DNA from: Nitrobacter hamburgensis X14
Lineage (GTDB): Bacteria > Pseudomonadota > Alphaproteobacteria > Rhizobiales > Xanthobacteraceae
NCBI RefSeq assembly: GCF_000013885.1
Contig: NC_007964.1
Coordinates: 2,156,001-2,220,000 of the forward strand
DNA length: 64,000 nt
Direction of reading: 5' to 3'
Part shown: positions 26,834 to 36,167 of the stretch, piece after piece
Position numbering within the stretch: the stretch's first letter is position 1
Layout: each line of letters starts with the position of its first letter
Position numbers and translations under genes: made by a program
The notes under the pieces: model-generated
The model's input: the letters and a program-made list of their open reading frames with translations, nothing else
Told to the model about the DNA's origin: nothing
Database searches by the model: none

Positions 26834-26991
26834 ATGGCCATGGATGACAAGGTGAAAATCCGCTGCCCGGCCTGCACTTTCTGCGCCGGGCTCTCAAAGC
26901 CGCCCGCGAAATTAGAGCCGCAAAAGACGCGGCAGTCTACGCGGCGACGTATAGTGGCGTGGCATCAGCCCCAAAGCGCGAAACGCCTTAA
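26834..26991 (+). pseudogene. small zinc-ribbon-type protein with internal deletion
   Basis: The ATG at 26834 reads MAMDDKVKIRCPACT. A shifted frame then gives RRALKAAREIRAAKDAAVYA and a stop at 26989-26991. Typical relatives have a CPACT...CPHCN ribbon between these parts. The second Cys pair has been deleted, so the gene is inactive. Confidence 0.5.
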
Positions 26992-27274
26992 CGGCTTCAG
27001 GCGTCAGCCGTGCCGAACACTCCGGCCGCCTGCACAGTACGTCTCCCATTCCCCCATCAATAGCCGCCGCTTCGCCAACGCGTCCGAACGCCTGTAAGCC
27101 GCTTCCGTTTCGTCTGCCACAGCACACACTTGTTTTCTCGTCTAGGGTACAACGGCTGATTCGCGAATTTCGCACTCCGGCCAAGCATTCTCAATACCAG
27201 TGAGCACGATCGCCGGGCGACGCGCGTCCTCCGGCATCACCTCAAAACCTTCCGGTCACGACAGGGGGCCCAGC

Positions 27275-28489
27275 ATGAACGGGGAGCAACAGTCGCACGA
27301 CGCGCAGAAGACGCTCACCGATTTGAGGGACCATCTGGCGCGGCACGACAAGCCGATAGCATTCTTTTTTGGTGCGGGCACCTCATGCTCGGTCAGGGTG
27401 CCGACCGGCGACGGCGCACCAGCGCAGCCGCTGATACCCGCGGTCCCCGGCCTCACGGCTGCATGCAAGAAGGATGGTGCCGACCTGGGCGAAAAATACG
27501 CAAAGGCGTGGGCCTTGATGGAGGCCCAGTGCGTCGAAGCCAAGCAGGACCCGCACGTTGAGAACATTCTTTCGCGCTTGAGGATGATGCTTAACGCGAT
27601 CGGTAAGGACGATACGCTGTCCGGCCTGAAGACGGATGAGCTGGAGAAGCTCGAGGAATCAGTGCGAAAAACGATCGCGAGGCTCGTCACGCCCGATCTA
27701 AAGGGGCTTCCCACAGACTTTCCGCATCGGAAATTCGCGCGGTGGCTTGCGAAGACGTCTCGGAAAGCCTGTGTCGAGATTTTTACCGTGAATTACGACG
27801 TTCTCATCGAGCACGGCCTCGAGTCCGAGCGTGTTCCCGTCTTCGACGGTTTCGTCGGAAGTTATCAGCCCTTCTTTCTCGCAGACAGCTTGCGCCGAGC
27901 CGAAACGGCACCAGGACCACATTGGACCCGCCTGTGGAAGATGCACGGCTCGGTCACGTGGCGACGCATCGAGCAGGATGGGCGCATGCGCGTCGTCCGC
28001 GGCGATCCCGACCTCGCCGACGAAATGATCCTGCCGTCATCCCAGAAATACGACGAATCACGGCATTAGCCGTATGCGGCTTTCGTGGACAGATTGACCC
28101 GCTTTCTCGAACAAGACGATGCGCTGCTGATCGTGGCTGGATTCAGCTTTGGCGACGAACACATCAACAACCTGATTTTCGGCGCCTTGGAAAATAGACC
28201 ACGCACCCACGTCTATGCCTTGCAGTTCGAGGAGCTTTCGGAGGACAGCGTCCTGATCAAGCGCGCCTATCAGCGCTCGAACTTGATCGTGGTCGGTCCG
28301 AAAACCGGCGTGATCGGGGGACGCCGCGCGAAGTGGGCTCCCTCCGACACCCCCGCATTCATGGATGGCGTATTCGAACTCCAGGAGACTCCAGCCGCCG
28401 CCGGAGCTCCGGAAACGGCCAAGACAGGGCTGATGAAAATAGGCGACTTCGCTCGCTTCTGTAACTTCCTCGATTCAATGGCGGGTTGA
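27275..28489 (+). pseudogene. SIR2-domain defence protein with one in-frame TAG
   Basis: The reading frame from ATG 27275 to the TGA at 28487-28489 is 404 sense codons, interrupted only by TAG at 28067-28069. It encodes an SIR2_2-type protein: FFFGAGTSCS near residues 30-39 (NAD-binding glycines), FTVNYDVLIE near 170 and KMHGSVTW near 222 (catalytic-His motif region). After the TAG the same frame continues PYAAFVDRLTRFLEQDDALL and GFSFGDEHINNLIFG, the normal C-terminal part of this family. SIR2 enzymes of this kind destroy NAD+ on phage infection. HerA follows six bases later; SIR2-HerA pairs (Nezha-type) are an established anti-phage system. The TAG may inactivate the gene or be read through; I cannot decide. 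Confidence 0.85.
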
Positions 28490-28495
28490 CGACCT

Positions 28496-30367
28496 ATGCC
28501 GCTCGGCGACCCCACGTACATCGGTCAGATCGCGTCCGTCACGGGCGCGATCATCCGTGTGCGCCTGCGCGAGGACATGCCGTCGACTCTCGTCATGATC
28601 GGCGGCGAGTCGTATCGCGTCGGGCAAATCGGCGGGTTTTTCAGGGTGCCCCTTGGGTACACAAACCTTTACGCCGTATGTACGCAGATCGGTGCCGATG
28701 CCGCCCCGCCAGGCAGCGCGGAGAAAGCATTCGGTGCCGCGCTTGAAGATGACATGCGACTTCATCTCTCCGGTTAGCGCTGGATGACGATCGTGCTGTT
28801 CGGCGAGGCCCTCGGCGGCGAATTTGAACGTGGTGTGGGTCAATACCCGACTGTCGGAGATGAAGTGCACTTGGTGACCAACGATGACCTGAAGGTCATT
28901 TATGGCTGGGCTAAGGGCAAGAAAGGCACGATCTCGGTTGGGCGCATCGCGGCGGCGTCGGGAATATCGGCCGACATCAGCGTTGCCGGCCTTGTAAGCC
29001 GCCATAGCGCCATCGTCGGCTCAACCGGCGCCGGAAAATCCAATCTCGTCACCGTTCTCCTGGAGACCGTTTCTGACGGAAGTCTGCCGAATGCGCGCGC
29101 GATCGTCATCGATCCGCACGGCGAATATGCCACCGCGCTCGGCGATCGTGCGCGAGTGTTTCGCATTCGGCCGAATGAGGCGGCCGGTGAAAGGGCTCTT
29201 TGGGTGCCGTTCTGGGCACTTCCATTTGTCGAACTTCAGCAACTCACACTGGGCGGCCTTCAGCCCAACCACGAGGCCACGATTCGCGACGAGGTGCTGG
29301 ATATGAAGGTGGCCGGGGCCGCGCATCTCGCGGTGCCGCCGCCGCCTGAAACACTGACGGCGGACACCCCGGTGCCGTTCAGCATCAAGAAGCTGTGGTA
29401 CGAACTCGACAAGTTCGAAAGGATGACGTTCCCCGTCAGCGCGAACCAGACCGACGCCAACGTTCATCCTCCGGAGCAAGTCGGAGACGCGATGTTGCTC
29501 CGGTCGGACCGGTATCCGGCAGCCAGTCCATATAATCAGGCGCCCTACAAGAATCAGAAAAAACGCAACCTTGAGCGGCAGCTCGACCTCATGCGAAGTC
29601 GCCTCAAGGACGCCCGTTTTTCGTTCCTTTTCTCGCCCGGCGGAGGCTACGAGCCCGACTTGAATGGAGAGGTCGCGAACGACCTCAACACGCTTGTCAG
29701 GGACTGGGTCGGACACGACAAGCCGATAACGATATTCGACGTCTCGGGACTACCGTCGGAGGTTCTTCCAACCATCGTCGGCACAATGCTCCGGATCGTC
29801 TACGACATGCTGTTTTGGGCGCAGGACCTCCCTATCGGCGGGCGGCTGCAGCCGCTTCTTGTGGTGCTCGATGAGGCGCATCGCTTCGTTCCGGAAGGCG
29901 TTGACACGCCGGCCCATCGCACGTTGTCGATGATCGCAAAAGAAGGCCGGAAATACGGGACTGGCCTCATGCTGGTCACGCAGCGCCCATCCGAGATCGA
30001 CAGCGCAATTCTAAGTCAGTGTGGCTCCATGATTGCGCTGCGGCTTACCAATTCGGCGGACCGCGCCAAGGTCTCAGCAGCGGTCCCTGACGACCTGGGT
30101 GGACTGGTGGACCAGTTGTCTTCGCTGCGGACGGGTGAGGGGGTCTTCCTGGGCGAGGTGATGCCGATCCCGTCGCGCGTCAGAGTGCGCAAGGCCAAGC
30201 AGAAACCCGTCGGCGACGATCCAAAGCTCCCCGACGTATGGCAAGTACCGGATCGTCCAGACGGCGACCGGTATACGCAAGCGCTGGCGAATTGGCGTGC
30301 TCAGTCAACATCTGTTGAAGTTGAGAATGACCAGGACGAAGATGGGGAGGGGCAGGCAAATGCCTGA
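28496..30367 (+). pseudogene. HerA-type ATPase with one in-frame TAG
   Basis: From ATG 28496 one frame of 624 codons runs to the stop at 30365-30367, broken only by TAG at 28775-28777 (codon 94). The first part is the N-terminal HAS-barrel (MPLGDPTYIGQIASVTGAII, ESYRVGQIGGFFRVPLGY). After the TAG come RWMTIVLFGEALGGEFERG, Walker A GSTGAGKSN near residue 177, Walker B LLVVLDEAHR near residue 460, and VTQRPSEIDSAILSQCG. These are the marks of the HerA/FtsK translocase family. An internal ATG at 28784 could start a 527-residue product lacking the barrel. It forms a two-gene unit with SIR2. Confidence 0.85.
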
Positions 30368-30575
30368 AATGATTTTTATCGACTCCACTAACATCGAAGC
30401 ATTCGGTTACGACGTTGAGACACAAGAACTTCACGTGCGGTTTCTAAAGTCCGGTGAGACGTACGTATATCACGCTGTCGAAGAGTGGAGATATCAAGAG
30501 TTCCAACACGCAGACTCAAAGGGCCAATACTTGAATGCCAATATTAAGCCCAATTATCAGTGCGCAAAACTTTGA
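30360..30575 (+). CDS. KTSC-domain protein
   Basis: A 71-residue KTSC-domain protein: IEAFGYDVETQELHVRFLKS, then GETYVYHAVEEWRYQEF. The family is named for a domain like one fused to lysyl-tRNA synthetase; its function is unclear. The ATG overlaps the HerA stop region by eight bases, so it is translated with the SIR2-HerA operon. That coupling suggests a helper or regulator of the system; this is inference. It ends 36 bases before the first 185-bp repeat. Confidence 0.78.
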   Translation: MPEMIFIDSTNIEAFGYDVETQELHVRFLKSGETYVYHAVEEWRYQEFQHADSKGQYLNANIKPNYQCAKL

Positions 30576-30611
30576 CGCTACGCCGACCGTTCTACGCGCT
30601 CGCTGGGTGTG

Positions 30612-30796
30612 AAACGGCGCCGGGGTCACGTCGCTCGAAGGATGAGCAGTAACGTCCTGAAGGAGATTGAGAAAGCTTCGTCGGAGTGGGGTCACGATAG
30701 GCGCCGGTTTTGACCCCACCCCGGCGCGGGTTATGTCAACTGCGACAAGGAATTGTGGCCGATAGTTCACGGGGCCAAGTTCGGCGCCGATTAACA
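30612..30796 (+). repeat. 185-bp direct repeat, copy 1
   Basis: This segment is identical, base for base as far as I can read, to 35146-35330. It contains a GTGGGGTCA/TGACCCCAC hairpin. The two copies bracket the HEPN, DUF6035-like and RES genes. The stop codon of the HEPN gene lies within the last bases of this copy. Confidence 0.9.
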
Positions 30797-31579
30797 CAGT
30801 ATGCTTTGTTTCTCGTTTTCCTTCCGGGTGAGGGCGGTGATCATTACGCCTTCGCTTGCGCGCTTGCGTTGCAAAACTACCGTTAGGGCGTTCCGGAACG
30901 CTCGTGACGTCAGGCTCAATAAACTCGATTGTGATTTCGGAAAAGGGAAATTCCAGTTGAGGAGCACTCTCTGCAATTCCACGCCGCGCTTGCCTTCCAT
31001 TGTCTGTTCTAAGTTGCTCTGCATGTTTTCATGCCGGGTCGGTCTCCTCGCCAATGCCTCACGCCGGGAGTATGTCGGCAACCCGTCATTCTCGTCGTCG
31101 CCCACGTATCGAACTTCTAGAGCTTGCGTGAGTCGTCTGACTGAAAATACGACTTGGTCGAGCTTGAAGAGATCTTCGGCGTTTCTGACATATCCATAAA
31201 TCAAGTAACGGTTGTGCGCGTTGCCATCCTGATAGAGCCGAGTGAGAAATTCCATCACCGTTTCATTGCGCCACATGCGAGCCGGCATATTCTCGGGTCT
31301 GGCGAACTCAGAGATCAGTAATTCGGGTGCCAGAGGCTGTACCGCGTCATATAGCCGGACGATATCGTGTCCGTGTCCATTCGAGGAGCGGCCGTTCATC
31401 AGCAAGACGGCCTTGAAATACTTTTCTAAGCAGTGGACCGCCAGCCAGAAGAAATCGACGTTCAGCTTTTGCTGAAAGCACCATCTTGCCAAGATGTAAT
31501 TGTCATCGGCCGTGGAGATGAATAACTCTCGCACGACGCTGTTCTTTTCGGCATGAAGGTCTGGAAAGTTGTAGGGCAT
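30791..31579 (-). CDS. HEPN-domain protein
   Basis: A 262-residue protein whose N-terminal 130 residues form a HEPN fold: FISTADDNYILARWCFQQKL, then FWLAVHCLEKYFKAVLLMNG and HGHDIVRLYDAV. HEPN proteins are often RNases or partners of nucleotidyltransferases in defence loci. The RX4-6H motif is not clean here: RLYQDGNAHNRY and RNETVMEF are near-matches. The C-terminal half is basic and unassigned. The gene is convergent with the SIR2-HerA-KTSC unit, and its stop codon TAA is inside the 185-bp repeat, so its end may have been reshaped by the repeat's insertion. Confidence 0.72.
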   Translation of the reverse strand: MPYNFPDLHAEKNSVVRELFISTADDNYILARWCFQQKLNVDFFWLAVHCLEKYFKAVLLMNGRSSNGHGHDIVRLYDAVQPLAPELLISEFARPENMPARMWRNETVMEFLTRLYQDGNAHNRYLIYGYVRNAEDLFKLDQVVFSVRRLTQALEVRYVGDDENDGLPTYSRREALARRPTRHENMQSNLEQTMEGKRGVELQRVLLNWNFPFPKSQSSLLSLTSRAFRNALTVVLQRKRASEGVMITALTRKENEKQSILC

Positions 31580-31940
31580 TGCTGTGTTCTATCTCAATGG
31601 ATGGACACTATGGAATGGACCGACATCTGGAGAGACGTTTGCTGTTAACGGGTCATCGGCGGATGGGCGCTTAAGAAATGTCCCCAATCGGTTTGCTAAA
31701 CTATTGGAATCATTGAATCCGCCCCAAAGGCTCCGGGGGCTAATTGTGTCGATGGGTGCGCGACAGGCCAAAAATCGAGTTCGACTGGACACGATGTCAA
31801 AGCCTTCGAACCTATTTGAAGAAAATGAGCAGCAATTGCCGACGTTCGCTCTGGTGCGTCGAATGGGCAAGAACAAGGTCCTCGATCAGATTATACCCCC
31901 GAGGTCTATAATTATGCCGGCGCTGGGGAGATTCGGGTAG
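31580..31940. other. divergent intergenic region
   Basis: About 360 bases between the divergent HEPN and DUF6035-like genes. It presumably holds both promoters. A 118-codon frame on the plus strand has no support. Confidence 0.4.
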
Positions 31941-33218
31941 ATGGGTGAGGCTGTATTCCGGAGAACACTCAAGAGAGCCGTAGATTTTTCTTCGATGCAG
32001 ACCATTACAAGCGATGCGCTAATGTCGATGAGCAAGGACGACTATCAGATCGTCCGGCGCGCCGCGACGCGGGCACGACTCGACCGGAAGGCACGTTACG
32101 TCTGCGGAAGCTGCGGTCATGCCGTCTATGCACCGCGCGAGGGCAGGACCGGCCAGCCTTATTGGAAACACCATCCGGGTGCGTCACAAAATTGTCCGTG
32201 GTGGACTGGGGCGCCGTCGGGCGTCGACGCGGTTAGTGCGCGACAATTTGAAGGTGCACAGGAAAGCCCGCTTCATGCCAGGATCAAGCAGACCGTTGGT
32301 GAATTGTTGACGGTCGATCCCCGCACGGCGGCAGGGAGCGTTGTTGTCGATGAATATCTCATTCAAGAGAACGGGCGCCGCCGCCCGGATGTCCGCGCGA
32401 TCTACGATGGTATGCCGCTCGTCGTCGAGGTTCAACTGGCGACCACGCAGATTCCCATCATCGTGCAGCGTGAAGATTTCTATGAGAATGCGTCCATTCG
32501 CCTTTTGTGGCTGACCTGGAATTTTGAGCCGCCTACGAACGGCCGGCTACTCAGCTCGTTTGAGGATATCTTCTATTCTCACGATAAAAACCTATTCTCA
32601 ATGGACGAAGAAACGATCACGTTCTCGAAAGAGAGGTATGACGTCATTTTGCGGGCGTTCTGGATGGATGGCGAGGCCTGGCGCTCGAAACTTGTTAGCA
32701 TCTCCGATCTCAACTGGCTCGACGGAGGGCGCGCCAACGCAGTGCCGTCGAGGCTATCATGGCATCGGGAGTTTCTCGCGCGCTGGCGTGGCGCGCTTGG
32801 AGAACGGGGCACGAAGTGGAAAGAGCGCGAAATTCTTTTCGGTGAGCTTGTTGCCAAACTGCAGTTTGCCGAGATTGGCGTCAGTGAGCTCCACGACCTT
32901 GACATGGATGCTTTGATCAATTGCCTGCTTTCGCTGGTCGACGGTCGGCCGGTCGGGTCGCGGCAACAGAACCTTGTCGAGGTGCTGAATACCTTCCTCA
33001 ACGTCGGGCGACGGCAGCGTTACATGCGTCTCATCCGCACCTTCGCTCAGCTCACGAGCAGGGAGGCGCTTTTTGAGGTCGAGAGTGTGCGCAGTAAACT
33101 CATAAAGGCACGCGCTGTTGCGCAAGATAGCCGTCAGAGCGTCGCAGGAAAGATCGCACTTGCCTTGTTTCCGGAAATATTTTCTTCAGCTCCACGAGAT
33201 ACGAGCGAGGCATTGTAG
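31941..33218 (+). CDS. DUF6035/CoiA-like zinc-ribbon and putative nuclease protein
   Basis: A 425-residue protein. The N-terminal part has a CGSCG...PYWKHHPG segment (about residues 55-82), like the Cys/His ribbon of CoiA-type proteins. Around residues 148-172 the pattern RRPDVRAIYDGMPLVVEVQL is the D...ExQ core of a PD-(D/E)XK-type nuclease variant. The remaining 250 residues are helical and unassigned. Related proteins are annotated DUF6035; I recall them from genomic islands with no tested function. The start is either 31941 or the ATG at 31998. The HEPN/RES gene follows after 92 bases on the same strand. Confidence 0.65.
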   Translation: MGEAVFRRTLKRAVDFSSMQTITSDALMSMSKDDYQIVRRAATRARLDRKARYVCGSCGHAVYAPREGRTGQPYWKHHPGASQNCPWWTGAPSGVDAVSARQFEGAQESPLHARIKQTVGELLTVDPRTAAGSVVVDEYLIQENGRRRPDVRAIYDGMPLVVEVQLATTQIPIIVQREDFYENASIRLLWLTWNFEPPTNGRLLSSFEDIFYSHDKNLFSMDEETITFSKERYDVILRAFWMDGEAWRSKLVSISDLNWLDGGRANAVPSRLSWHREFLARWRGALGERGTKWKEREILFGELVAKLQFAEIGVSELHDLDMDALINCLLSLVDGRPVGSRQQNLVEVLNTFLNVGRRQRYMRLIRTFAQLTSREALFEVESVRSKLIKARAVAQDSRQSVAGKIALALFPEIFSSAPRDTSEAL

Positions 33219-33310
33219 CGCTGACGTTCTCTTCAATGTCTGAAGAGCTCAACGAAATCATTTAAGGATCACTGGAAGCGAAGAGAGTTCGCTGGGGCAG
33301 CGAATTCGTA

Positions 33311-34807
33311 ATGCCTGGGGAAGGCGCAGGGGGCATCGTGCATTCAGAAAACATTGATGAGCTCAAAGCAAAACACATGTGCTATGCCTGTGTTGGCGAG
33401 CAGCATTTCAGCGATGAAATTCACGCGAAGGGGAAGCGGGCCAAATGCAGCTATTGCGAAAAGACCCGTCGTACCTACAGCCTTGGCAAGGTCGCTGAGC
33501 GTGTGGAAACTGCGTTCGAACAGCACTACGACCGAACGTCAGACCAACCGAACGACTACGAGCATATGCTCCAGCGTGATAAGGAGTCGAGCTACGAATG
33601 GAGCCGACATGGCGAAGAGGTCATATACGCGATCTTGAACGCCGCCGAAGTTTCGGAAGACGCCGCTCAGGACATCCAGTCGATCCTCGAGGACGAGCAT
33701 AGCGATTTCGACAGCGCAGCGATGGGCGAAGAGACAGAGTTCGCGAGCGGCAGCAATTATCAGGAGAAAAAGGTCAGCGATGGTGCTTGGCGCGAAGACT
33801 GGGCTCGCTTCGAGAACTCCCTGAAGACCGAGGCACGTTTCTTCAGCCGTACAGCGGCTGCGCATCTTGCGGCGATCTTCGATGGTGTTGACGACTTACA
33901 GACAAAACAAGGCCTACCCCTTGTCGTGGATGCGGGGCCCGGAACGGTCTTCCATACGCTTTATCGCGCCCGGGTCTTCCAGTCCGACGACAAGCTGGAG
34001 GCGGCGATGTGTCGGCCTGATCAGCAGCTCGGGTCGCCGCCGACCTTTTTGGCTGCGGCAGGTCGTATGAATGCGCGCGGCATTTCCGTGTTCTACGCTG
34101 CCAATGATCCTAAGGCGGCCATCGCCGAGGTGCGGCCTCCGGTTGGAAGTCAGGTCGCTGTCGCGCAATTCGAGATTATCCGGAAGCTTCGGTTGCTTGA
34201 TCTGACAGCGCTCAAGAGTGTGCAGGTGCGTGGCAGCATCTTCGAATTCGATTTCGCACGCCGGTTGGAGCGAGCGCAATTCCTGAGATCTCTTAGCGGC
34301 CGCATCACGCAGCCAGTCATGCCCGACGATGAGCCTTTCGAGTACCTGGCGACGCAGGCCGTCGCCGATTTTCTGGCAACGGAATCCTCAGTACGCATCG
34401 ATGGCATCATCTTTCCATCGGTTCAGGTTGCCGGAGACGTGCTCAACGTCGTGCTGTTCCATAAGGCTGCGCGCGTCGAGGACATGGACATCCCGGGGGG
34501 AACTGAGATCAATGCCAGGACGGGTCAGTATGGTGAGGATGGTTGGGAGGACGACTTCTCGGTGATCGAGGAGGTGCCGCCTGCACCAAAGGTAGATGAG
34601 AAAAAGGATAAGACGCTAGGATGGCCCGATTTTGCCGCCATGCCTGCAATGCCTTGGACAAAGGTCGATCCCGATCCGCGAAAGCCAAGTCTTCGCGTAA
34701 TGCCGGATAGCGTTCGGGTACACCGTATCGAGGGGGTGGTCTTCAAGACTGACGAACATAGAGTTCGTCGGCTCCGTTGGGAGAAGCATGATCGGCAGCC
34801 ATTCTAG
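33311..34807 (+). CDS. HEPN/RES N-terminal domain and RES-domain protein
   Basis: A 498-residue protein. The N-terminal part has a Cys motif (CYACVGEQHF...CSYCEKTRRTYSL, residues 21-57) and an acidic helical domain of the HEPN/RES-N type. The RES domain begins near residue 220 (VFHTLYRARVFQSDD) and includes GRMNARGISVFYAANDPKAA with IAEVRP. RES enzymes are named for Arg, Glu and Ser residues and degrade NAD+ in toxin-antitoxin systems (established for the family). The C-terminal 90 residues form an acidic tail. No Xre/Res antitoxin gene is adjacent; the upstream gene is DUF6035-like. Confidence 0.75.
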   Translation: MPGEGAGGIVHSENIDELKAKHMCYACVGEQHFSDEIHAKGKRAKCSYCEKTRRTYSLGKVAERVETAFEQHYDRTSDQPNDYEHMLQRDKESSYEWSRHGEEVIYAILNAAEVSEDAAQDIQSILEDEHSDFDSAAMGEETEFASGSNYQEKKVSDGAWREDWARFENSLKTEARFFSRTAAAHLAAIFDGVDDLQTKQGLPLVVDAGPGTVFHTLYRARVFQSDDKLEAAMCRPDQQLGSPPTFLAAAGRMNARGISVFYAANDPKAAIAEVRPPVGSQVAVAQFEIIRKLRLLDLTALKSVQVRGSIFEFDFARRLERAQFLRSLSGRITQPVMPDDEPFEYLATQAVADFLATESSVRIDGIIFPSVQVAGDVLNVVLFHKAARVEDMDIPGGTEINARTGQYGEDGWEDDFSVIEEVPPAPKVDEKKDKTLGWPDFAAMPAMPWTKVDPDPRKPSLRVMPDSVRVHRIEGVVFKTDEHRVRRLRWEKHDRQPF

Positions 34808-34854
34808 GCCAATGAGGACCCCTGCTTGCAGGGGCCAATCATTCGATTGACAGA

Positions 34855-34950
34855 AGTTGGGCAAGCCGCCGCTCTTGAAAGCGGCCTGATCTGAAAGGTG
34901 GGTAAGAACTCTTCCGGATTTGTGGGACTCCGCACAGAGTTCAACAAACA
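34855..34950 (+). other. possible tRNA-Ser-like remnant
   Basis: The segment contains CCGCTCTTGAAAGCGG near 34872-34887. Its CCGCT/AGCGG stem and CTTGAAA loop look like the anticodon arm of a tRNA-Ser (UGA). GTGGG motifs follow, but the acceptor stem and a clean T-arm are not found. A terminator of the kind that follows tRNAs lies just downstream. I call it a degenerate remnant or chance similarity. Confidence 0.3.
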
Positions 34951-34965
34951 GAGTTCAACAATTTG

Positions 34966-34992
34966 AAACCCGCCGTTTTCGGCGGGTTTTTG
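34966..34992 (+). terminator. Rho-independent terminator
   Basis: AACCCGCCGTTTTCGGCGGG followed by TTTTTG forms a stable GC-rich hairpin (CCCGCC/GGCGGG) with a T run. It ends the transcript of the RES gene or of the tRNA-like remnant. Confidence 0.85.
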
Positions 34993-35567
34993 TTATTTCT
35001 CAGGTCTGTCGCGGCGGTTCTTAGAGGGGGCGGCGATACTTTGGGGTGATTTGCGGCGCACTTTGGCCGAATCTGGCCATCCTATGCGAGCATTTTCACC
35101 ACTAAGTCACACACAAATTGGCTAGGGCGCGGGCGTACTGCTGTAAAACGGCGCCGGGGTCACGTCGCTCGAAGGATGAGCAGTAACGTCCTGAAGGAGA
35201 TTGAGAAAGCTTCGTCGGAGTGGGGTCACGATAGGCGCCGGTTTTGACCCCACCCCGGCGCGGGTTATGTCAACTGCGACAAGGAATTGTGGCCGATAGT
35301 TCACGGGGCCAAGTTCGGCGCCGATTAACAAATCGAAGCATGTCCTCATTGTCTCCTCGAAGAGCCGGCGCGCGACCCGGAAGCGGCCCGTCCGTAGCGT
35401 CCCGATTCAGGCGGCGAGCCGGCTCGGTTCACGCTGATGAGCAGCAGGAGTGGATGTCGCCATGGTGGTTGCTCGTAATGCTTGGCGCGTAAGACGAGCA
35501 AAAATGTTTTGGGCGACAGGAAGATGCTGCTGCACCGCTCGGCGTAAACCTCAAACGGCCCTCAAGC
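34993..35567. other. repeat-containing intergenic region
   Basis: About 570 bases. It contains the second 185-bp repeat (35146-35330) and a 50-codon frame at 35340 (ending HADEQQEWMSPWWLLVMLGA) that I do not recognise. No gene is supported. Confidence 0.4.
35146..35330 (+). repeat. 185-bp direct repeat, copy 2
   Basis: Identical to 30612-30796. Flanking bases differ immediately outside (TAA before, AAT after, against G before and CAG after in copy 1), so the shared unit is sharply bounded. Confidence 0.9.
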
Positions 35568-35840
35568 CTATTCGCCAGAATTCGGTGGATCCGTCTTCAT
35601 GATCTCCTCGGATGCCTTTGCGAGCAGAGCCCAAACCGACTGCGCGCGCGCGTGACCGTGCACAAAGCACTGGGCGTTACGTGGTGGAGTGCCGACAAGC
35701 GGATTGCTCGTCTCGCTCGCCTCAACCCGATAATCGGAGACCTCCGCCAGATCGGAAATGTTCGCGATTCGCATTGAAGCGATTGTGCGCCGCATTGGCT
35801 CAAATCCGCCCGGAACGAGATCGATCGTTACAACCAGCAT
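35568..35840 (-). CDS. conserved hypothetical protein
   Basis: A 90-residue soluble protein with a good ribosome-binding site (AGGAGGG). It starts MLVVTIDLVPGGFEPMRRTI, then ISDLAEVSDYRVEASE and CFVHGHARAQSVWALLAKAS. Similar small proteins are common in bradyrhizobia, often next to mobile DNA. They show an alternating-strand N-terminus and a C-terminal helix. No function is known. Confidence 0.7.
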   Translation of the reverse strand: MLVVTIDLVPGGFEPMRRTIASMRIANISDLAEVSDYRVEASETSNPLVGTPPRNAQCFVHGHARAQSVWALLAKASEEIMKTDPPNSGE

Positions 35841-36167
35841 TGCATCCCTCCTACTGCAAAATAGCTCAATCTAGTCTGAGCGCCGCGCCTTGCATCTCGA
35901 CCGCGACTGCTGTGCTCCGCTGCTTGCCGTCGCAGTCCGTTGCTTCGGACGCCACTGGGTCGCGCCGCATGGTCATCCTCGATCAGCACAAGCGTTCTCA
36001 TTGTTTTCTCCACCTAAATCGCATGGCCTTGGCAAAGCCTGGACCATGAGCACAGCGGCTGCTCCATGATGGCCTCCAGCGCGGGATCGGGATCGTGGCC
36101 ATGTGGATCGACCCCTGTTGCGTTCGTGTCGTCAACTGGGATCGAATGATGCCCCGGCTGGCAGATC
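35841..36167. other. intergenic stretch
   Basis: About 330 bases. A 35-codon frame at 35866-35970 (minus) reads MRRDPVASEATDCDGKQR, but it has no own ribosome-binding site and I cannot support it. Confidence 0.35.
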
